A stretch of 64,000 nt of DNA, taken from the NCBI GenBank assembly GCA_048264105.1, contig JBLXDJ010000004.1, forward strand, positions 434,001 through 498,000, read 5' to 3'. Of the stretch, positions 59,286 to 64,000 are shown piece by piece; within the stretch, counting starts at the first letter, position 1; each line of letters begins with the position of its first letter. The notes beneath the pieces were generated by a model. That model saw only the letters and a list, made by a program, of their open reading frames with translations, searched no databases and had not been told where the DNA came from. A program made the position numbers and the translations under genes. The DNA is from Oceanospirillum sp048264105. Its GTDB lineage: Bacteria > Pseudomonadota > Gammaproteobacteria > Pseudomonadales > Halomonadaceae.

Positions 59286-60585
59286 AGTTAACAGCGGTTC
59301 TTCTGGTGTGAGCTGCTTTGATCAACCCGGTCAGCTGAGTGTTCAGCAGGGGCGTCAGGCTCTGCTGGATGCGGTGCAATCGGCGTCTCAGCCGCAGGTT
59401 ATCCGGCAACCGATTGCAGAGCTTGCGGGCTGTGTTCTGGCAGAAGATGTGATTTCACCGATCAATGTACCCGCGCAGACCAATGCCGCGATGGATGGTT
59501 TTGCACTGGCGCTGCCGGAAGATGGCCGCGATCATTTTGATACTGACTATGAACTGATCGGCAAGGCATTAGCGGGTCACGGCTTTGATGGTGAACTGAA
59601 AACCGGCCAGGCGGTGACCATCACCACCGGGGCACCGGTTCCTGCGGGCGCAAATACTGTGGTGATGCGCGAGATCTGCCAGTCCGACGGGGAACGGGTG
59701 GTGATCGAAAAACCGGAATCCCTGCGTCTGAACGACAATATTCGTCAGGCCGGTGAAGATCTGGCAACCGGTCAGATTGCCGTCACGGCAGGCACCCGTT
59801 TGACGCCGGCCCATCAGGGCTTGATCGCCTCTCTGGGGCTGACAGAGATTGCGGTATTTAAGCCTCTTATCGTTGCGGTGTTCTCCACCGGTGATGAGGT
59901 GGTGGCTCAGGGACAACCATTACCCGCCCACAGCATCTACGATACCAACCGTTATTCTCTGATCGCCCTGTTGAAAAAGCTGCATTGTGACGTGATTGAT
60001 CTCGGCATTCTGCCGGATCAGGAAGCGGTACTGGCGAAAACACTGGCGGATGCGGCGGTTAGCGCAGATGTGGTGATCTCCTCCGGCGGTGTTTCTGTGG
60101 GTGTGGCGGATTACATCAAAACGGCTTTGGCACAGGTGGGTGAGATCGGTTTCTGGCGCATGAATATCCGTCCCGGTCGTCCTTTTGCCTTTGGCCGTAT
60201 CGGTGTGAATTTGTCCGATGAAGGCTCAGATTCTGCCTGGTTCTTTGGTCTGCCGGGGAATCCGGTGGCGGTGATGGTGACCTTTATGCAGCTGGCGCAA
60301 CCGGCGTTACGCAAGCTGCAGGGTGAAACCGGATGGCAACTACAGGGCATTCCTGCGGTTGCAGAGGAAAAGATGCGCAGTCGTGAAGGCCGTACCGATT
60401 TTCATCGCGGTATTTTCAGCCTGACGGCCGAAGGGCAGCTACAGGTACGCACTACAGGGACTCAGGGTTCCGGCATACTGCGCTCCATGACCGAAGCCAA
60501 CTGCCTGATTGAAATTGGCGATGAGTTTGCGGCCATCGCCCCGGGTGATCGTGTCACCCTTTATCCATTTGCCGATCTGCTTTGA
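59275..60585 (+). CDS. moeA: Molybdopterin molybdenumtransferase MoeA
   Basis: A 436-residue enzyme that inserts the metal into molybdopterin. Family motifs are clear: TNAAMDGFAL, TITTGAPVPAGANTVVMRE, VFSTGDEVV, YDTNRYSL, VISSGGVSVGVADY and FGLPGNPVAVMV. ATG at 59275 lies seven bases after AAGGAG and is more likely than the ATG at 59269. Close relatives insert tungsten in some organisms, but nothing in the sequence decides Mo versus W. Confidence 0.93.
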   Translation: MSSEVNSGSSGVSCFDQPGQLSVQQGRQALLDAVQSASQPQVIRQPIAELAGCVLAEDVISPINVPAQTNAAMDGFALALPEDGRDHFDTDYELIGKALAGHGFDGELKTGQAVTITTGAPVPAGANTVVMREICQSDGERVVIEKPESLRLNDNIRQAGEDLATGQIAVTAGTRLTPAHQGLIASLGLTEIAVFKPLIVAVFSTGDEVVAQGQPLPAHSIYDTNRYSLIALLKKLHCDVIDLGILPDQEAVLAKTLADAAVSADVVISSGGVSVGVADYIKTALAQVGEIGFWRMNIRPGRPFAFGRIGVNLSDEGSDSAWFFGLPGNPVAVMVTFMQLAQPALRKLQGETGWQLQGIPAVAEEKMRSREGRTDFHRGIFSLTAEGQLQVRTTGTQGSGILRSMTEANCLIEIGDEFAAIAPGDRVTLYPFADLL

Positions 60586-60646
60586 AGCCGGCTGAAGTGC
60601 GCGCCGTGTTACCAAACAAGCAAGCGTTTAAAGAATAAAAATATCA

Positions 60647-60694
60647 CTGCCTGAGTCGGGTTCGGCAAGCACTGAACCCGTTATTAACAGGCAG
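60647..60694 (+). promoter_or_regulatory. Nested hairpin in the moaC leader
   Basis: CTGCCT (60647-60652) pairs with AGGCAG (60689-60694) and encloses CGGGTTC (60657-60663) / GAACCCG (60674-60680). The right arm runs directly into AGGAAG (60693-60698), so folding could cover a ribosome-binding region about 14 bases before the moaC start. It lacks the complexity of the known Moco RNA motif. It could also be a terminator-like hairpin after moeA, but no T-run follows. Confidence 0.45.
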
Positions 60695-60711
60695 GAAGTA
60701 GAGAGAAAACT

Positions 60712-61596
60712 ATGACTCAGCAAGCTAACAATCTGACCTCTGATACGGATCTGCATCCGGAAGGTTTTACCCATATTGATGCTAAGGGTGAGGCCAGTAT
60801 GGTGGATGTAACGGAGAAAGCCGTTACCGCCCGTGAAGCGGTAGCCGAGGCCTACATTGAGATGCGTCCGGAAACGTTGCGGATGATCGTATCCGGCGAG
60901 CACAAGAAAGGGGATGTACTGGCGGTGGCGCGTATTGCCGGTATTCAGGCCGCCAAGAAAACCTCCGATCTGATCCCGCTGTGTCATCCTCTGATGCTGA
61001 CCAAGGTTAAGGTCGAGCTGATTCCGGAACCGGAGAAACGCCGAATTCGCGTCGAAACCCTGTGCAAGTTGGCGGGGCAGACCGGTGTTGAAATGGAGGC
61101 GCTGACAGCGGCCTCTGTGGCAGCCCTCACACTTTACGATATGTGCAAGGCCGTGGATAAAACCATGGTGATCTCCGGCGCTAAGGTACTGGAGAAGAAG
61201 GGCGGCAAGTCCGGTCATTGGCAGTTGGCCAGTGATTCGGCTGACCTTGCGCCGCAGACGGGTTCTGCGTCTGCTCATTCCGGTACTGAATTGGCCGGTC
61301 ATGCAGCAACTGACACAGCGACCGAAGGCTCTGTGGGCCTGCCCTGTGTCGATGTGCGTTTTTTCGCTGGCTTGCGTGAAGCCCTGGGCTGTGAGCAGAT
61401 CAGCGTGGTACTGGATGACGCAGCGGTGACGCTGGCTGAGCTTAAAGAGCAGCTGATTATCTCCCATCCGGAATGGGTCAATGAACTGTCGGCCAAGAAC
61501 CTTCTGATGTCGGTGAACCAGCAGATGGCTAAAGCATCGGCAACGGTTGAGGCCGGTGATGAAGTGGCTTTCTTCCCGCCGGTTACGGGAGGCTGA
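60712..61596 (+). CDS. moaC: MoaC-MoaD fusion: cyclic pyranopterin synthase accessory protein plus sulfur carrier
   Basis: A 294-residue fusion of two cofactor enzymes. Residues 16-170 are MoaC (SMVDVTEKAVTAREA, KKTSDLIPLCHPL, LTAASVAALTLYDMCKAVD), which with MoaA makes cyclic pyranopterin phosphate. A 40-residue Ser/Ala/Thr-rich linker follows. Residues 212-294 are MoaD (VDVRFFAGLREALG), a ubiquitin-like carrier ending in the obligatory GlyGly (FPPVTGG) that is thiocarboxylated to feed MoaE. The two are normally separate genes. The stop is one base before the moaE start. Confidence 0.93.
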   Translation: MTQQANNLTSDTDLHPEGFTHIDAKGEASMVDVTEKAVTAREAVAEAYIEMRPETLRMIVSGEHKKGDVLAVARIAGIQAAKKTSDLIPLCHPLMLTKVKVELIPEPEKRRIRVETLCKLAGQTGVEMEALTAASVAALTLYDMCKAVDKTMVISGAKVLEKKGGKSGHWQLASDSADLAPQTGSASAHSGTELAGHAATDTATEGSVGLPCVDVRFFAGLREALGCEQISVVLDDAAVTLAELKEQLIISHPEWVNELSAKNLLMSVNQQMAKASATVEAGDEVAFFPPVTGG

Positions 61597-61597
61597 T

Positions 61598-62071
61598 ATG
61601 AGCTGTCAGATTGAGATTAAAGTTCAGGAGGCGGAGTTCTGTCTGGCTGAGATTAACCGGTCGATCACTGAAAATCGCACCGATATCGGTGCAGTGGTGA
61701 CCTTTTCCGGGCTGGTTCGGGATTTTAATGAGCAGCCTGATGTTCTGGCTCTGACCCTTGAGCATTATCCGGGGATGACCGAGCAGGCGCTGGAACAGAT
61801 TGCTTCAGAAGCAGCGGAACGCTGGCCCTTGCAGGCGGTACAGATTATTCATCGGGTTGGCCGGTTAACGCCGGGGGATCCGATTGTTTTAGTGGCGGTG
61901 GCGTCTGCCCATCGTCAGGCGGCCTTTGATGGCTGCAACTTCGTGATGGATTTCCTTAAAACCCGTGCTCCGTTCTGGAAAAAAGAGAACACCCGGCATG
62001 GCGACTACTGGGTGTCTGCACGAAACTCCGATGATGCCGCCGCTCGGCGCTGGCAGGAGGACGATGTATGA
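61598..62071 (+). CDS. moaE: Molybdopterin synthase catalytic subunit MoaE
   Basis: A 157-residue enzyme that adds two sulfurs to cyclic pyranopterin phosphate using thiocarboxylated MoaD. Diagnostic segments are GAVVTFSGLVRDFNE, LEHYPGMTEQAL, HRVGRLTPGD and CNFVMDFLKTRAPFWKKE with the catalytic lysines. ATG at 61598 follows GGGAGG. It overlaps moaA by four bases. Confidence 0.93.
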   Translation: MSCQIEIKVQEAEFCLAEINRSITENRTDIGAVVTFSGLVRDFNEQPDVLALTLEHYPGMTEQALEQIASEAAERWPLQAVQIIHRVGRLTPGDPIVLVAVASAHRQAAFDGCNFVMDFLKTRAPFWKKENTRHGDYWVSARNSDDAAARRWQEDDV

Positions 62072-63081
62072 ATTCTTCGGCGCAGCCTTTGACCGAAAAG
62101 CTGGTGGATGGCTTTGGTCGTCAGGTGACGTATGTTCGTATGTCGGTGACGGATCGCTGTGATTTTCGCTGTGTGTATTGCATGGGCGAAGATATGACCT
62201 TCCTGCCCCGTGAAAAGGTGCTGACACTGGAGGAGATGTCTCTGGTGGCGGAAGCCTTTGCACAGCTGGGGGTTAACAAGATCCGTCTGACCGGTGGTGA
62301 ACCTCTGGTTCGCCGTAATGTGATGGAGCTGATTGAGCATATTGGTGCGCTGCCTCAGATTACCGACTTTGCCATGACCTCCAACGGTTCTCAGCTGGGT
62401 CGCATGGCGGCGGATCTGAAAGCCGCTGGTCTTAAACGACTGAATATCTCTCTGGACTCCCTCGATGCTGACCTTTTCCGCCAGCTGACCCGCAAGGGCG
62501 AACTAAGTAAGGTGGTTGAGGGGATCGATGCGGCGGTCGCAACCGGTTTTAAGGGGATCAAGCTGAATGCGGTGATCCTGAAAGGCCGTAACGATGATGA
62601 GGTTCTGGATCTGCTGGAGTTTGCTATCGAGCGCGGTATCGATATCAGCTATATCGAAGAGATGCCGTTAGGTGAGATCTCGGAACATCAGCGTGAAGAG
62701 ACCTATTGTTCCAGCGATGAAGTGCGCGAGATCATCGCCGGGAAATATGAGCTGGTGCCAACCACGGAGAAAACCGATGGCCCATCACGGTATTTCCGTA
62801 TTCCGGGGCTGAAAACCAAAGTCGGCTTTATCTCTCCCCACAGCCATAACTTCTGCAGCAGCTGTAACCGTGTTCGGGTAACGGCAGAAGGGCGTTTACT
62901 TCTGTGTCTGGGTAATGAGCATTCGGTGGATCTGAGGGCGATTATCCGGGCGAATCCCGGTGATATTGAACCGGTTAAGCAGGCGATTCGGGATAGTATG
63001 GCGATCAAGCCGGAGCAGCATCATTTTACAACGGATGGTGATGTGCAGGTGGTGCGCTTTATGAATATGACCGGCGGTTAG
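62068..63081 (+). CDS. moaA: GTP 3',8-cyclase MoaA
   Basis: A radical SAM enzyme of 337 residues catalysing the first step of molybdopterin synthesis from GTP. The N-terminal cluster motif is CDFRCVYC (C-x3-C-x2-C) and the C-terminal cluster CSSCNRVRVTAEGRLLLC, and it ends with the required GlyGly (NMTGG). The SAM-binding LTGGEPLVRR is present. It completes the moaCD-moaE-moaA operon. Confidence 0.95.
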   Translation: MNSSAQPLTEKLVDGFGRQVTYVRMSVTDRCDFRCVYCMGEDMTFLPREKVLTLEEMSLVAEAFAQLGVNKIRLTGGEPLVRRNVMELIEHIGALPQITDFAMTSNGSQLGRMAADLKAAGLKRLNISLDSLDADLFRQLTRKGELSKVVEGIDAAVATGFKGIKLNAVILKGRNDDEVLDLLEFAIERGIDISYIEEMPLGEISEHQREETYCSSDEVREIIAGKYELVPTTEKTDGPSRYFRIPGLKTKVGFISPHSHNFCSSCNRVRVTAEGRLLLCLGNEHSVDLRAIIRANPGDIEPVKQAIRDSMAIKPEQHHFTTDGDVQVVRFMNMTGG

Positions 63082-63108
63082 ACCGGTCATTATTTGATGT
63101 GAGCAAGA

Positions 63109-63621
63109 CTAGAAGTTCTTGGTTTCCAGCTGTTCGAAAACTTTCGGATAGCGCTGGGAAGCCCGGTCTATCTGTTGCTGCTTCAGCATATAGTCCAGAT
63201 AAACTTTCTGACCGACTTTAAGCACGTTGCCGTAGAAGTAGATACCCGGCTCATCGATCTTCAGTGTCATGGTTTCATTGAAGTAGAGGGTTCTGGGTTC
63301 TTCCACCGGCTCGCTGAGGGTAATACTCTTCAGCGAGAACAGCGTTTCGGTTTCTGCGTACATGGCAAAAATCATGCGTGACGGACCGCGATGGGGCATC
63401 AGCGCCTGCTGGTTAACCGCTTGTGCGTGTTCATCCATTTGCAGACTGATGAGAACAATCGCTTCATCCGAGTCCGGGTCAAACTCTTCCCAGGGGGAAA
63501 CACTCCGCTCCCGCATATTCGAGCAGGCTGTCAGTAGCAGCACTAACCCGGTCAGGGTTATTCCTTTAAGAAGATTGCGAGGCTGCCAGCAACGTCTGGC
63601 TTGTTTAATTCGCTGTAACAT
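63109..63621 (-). CDS. Predicted lipoprotein
   Basis: A 170-residue protein with a lipoprotein signal peptide (GITLTGLVLLLTACSN; lipobox LTAC) after a basic N-terminus. The mature part contains beta strands and a tail without a recognised domain (IYFYGNVLKVGQKVYLDYML). The ATG at 63621 follows AAGGGAAAG and is preferred to 63645. It is convergent with moaA and its stop is 28 bases away. The function is unknown. Confidence 0.7.
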   Translation of the reverse strand: MLQRIKQARRCWQPRNLLKGITLTGLVLLLTACSNMRERSVSPWEEFDPDSDEAIVLISLQMDEHAQAVNQQALMPHRGPSRMIFAMYAETETLFSLKSITLSEPVEEPRTLYFNETMTLKIDEPGIYFYGNVLKVGQKVYLDYMLKQQQIDRASQRYPKVFEQLETKNF

Positions 63622-63841
63622 CGACTTTCCCTTGTAGAAGATCATTACCTGTTATTTTGCCGTGAAAGAGACCTCTTAAGGATAGCTTTTTTGTAGGCAT
63701 ACGTTACAGGATGCATCTCTCAGGCGTTCCAATGGCCTGTTTGTTGTCAGTTATCGGACCCGATTCGGTTCCGGTTTTGATTTAAGTATCCGGCTTCAAG
63801 CCTGTGCCTGAGTCAGTATCTTAGCCTGTACCTTGTATCAG
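63622..63841. other. Gap before the last gene
   Basis: About 220 bp lying upstream of the lipoprotein gene and downstream of the partial gene at the right edge. It should hold the lipoprotein promoter. CCGGCTTC and similar short words are present, but no clear terminator or operator. Confidence 0.4.
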
Positions 63842-64000
63842 TCAGCTAATCGTCTGGCTTCAATCAGAGCTTTATACCAGTCACGTTTGGGTGCAGCGAC
63901 CACAGGTGGACGCAGGTTGAGGTAACTGATCTTGCGCTCACGGGTTTTGGCAAACTGATTCAGCATATTCAGACGGGTTTCCCTTGCATGGTAGGTATCC
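63842..64000 (-). CDS. C-terminal end of an unidentified gene, cut by the window
   Basis: An open frame running in from beyond the right edge and ending at 63842. The last 52 residues are visible, with NMLNQFAKTRERKISYLNLR followed by PPVVAAPKRDWYKALIEARR. The stretch is basic and helical with no motif I recognise. Codon composition fits a resident gene. The start lies outside the window. Confidence 0.55.

Noticed and set aside
60647..60694. Moco riboswitch
   Set aside because: Only two nested stems are visible, without the multi-stem core of the known motif.

Overview
The window is about 64 kb of a free-living, aerobic-to-microaerobic gammaproteobacterial chromosome. The gene content fits a marine member of the Oceanospirillales: a membrane-anchored formate dehydrogenase with Shewanella/Campylobacter-style accessory genes, a TupABC tungstate importer, hydroxyproline (collagen) catabolism, and PAS/GGDEF/EAL signalling proteins. 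The species cannot be named from the sequence alone. No rRNA, tRNA or CRISPR array was seen.

Layout. (1) 0.2-11 kb: an RhlE-type DEAD-box helicase; an AT-rich NACHT NTPase that looks like a laterally acquired defence gene; an aminotransferase; a PAS-GGDEF diguanylate cyclase; a GNAT protein; and a PAP2 phosphatase/EptA-type phosphoethanolamine transferase pair. (2) 11-21 kb, minus strand: a complete formate dehydrogenase region (DUF3305, DUF3306, multi-[4Fe-4S] protein, TorD-like chaperone, small Tat peptide, catalytic subunit with Cys in the Sec position, electron-transfer subunit, cytochrome b). A 17-bp tandem repeat lies behind the chaperone gene. (3) 21-35 kb: a hydroxyproline regulon. 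It holds a GntR regulator, ketoglutarate-semialdehyde dehydrogenase, pyrroline-2-carboxylate reductase, trans-3-hydroxyproline dehydratase-like protein, D-hydroxyproline oxidoreductase, 4-hydroxyproline epimerase, deaminase and an amino-acid ABC transporter. Three matching palindromic operators tie it together. An Hpt/response-regulator pair sits inside it. (4) 34.7-35.6 kb: a gene-free stretch rich in nested inverted repeats, possibly holding a structured RNA. (5) 35.6-41.7 kb: a periplasmic binding protein, a cysteine-free rhodanese-like protein, a GGDEF-EAL sensor split by a frameshift, and a divergent AraC regulator/peroxiredoxin pair. (6) 42-45.5 kb: fdhD, a DNA-binding protein fused to a molybdate-binding-like domain, and a YeeE/YedE transporter resembling Campylobacter FdhT. 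(7) 46.2-49.8 kb: an AT-rich run of small unfamiliar genes with attC-like sites and direct repeats, probably integron-type cassettes without an integrase in view. It includes a two-gene module whose second protein has a HEPN-like DUF4145 domain. (8) 49.8-51 kb: azlCD. (9) 51-63 kb: a histidine kinase/sigma54 response regulator pair, tupABC, mobA, mobB-moeA, a moaC-moaD fusion, moaE and moaA. (10) A lipoprotein and the tail of one further gene close the window.

How it fits together. Regions 2, 6 and 9 form one programme: tungstate (or molybdate) import, pterin cofactor synthesis, sulfur loading by FdhD, and the formate dehydrogenase itself. Related inverted-repeat motifs (GGGACA/GGGTCA, three bases, TGTCC/TGACCC) occur upstream of the fdh core operon, fdhD and tupA. 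A strong sigma54 promoter precedes tupA and another precedes the DUF3305/DUF3306 genes. This suggests shared control by the sigma54 response regulator at 53.2-54.7 kb, or by the HTH/molybdate-binding protein at 43.1 kb.
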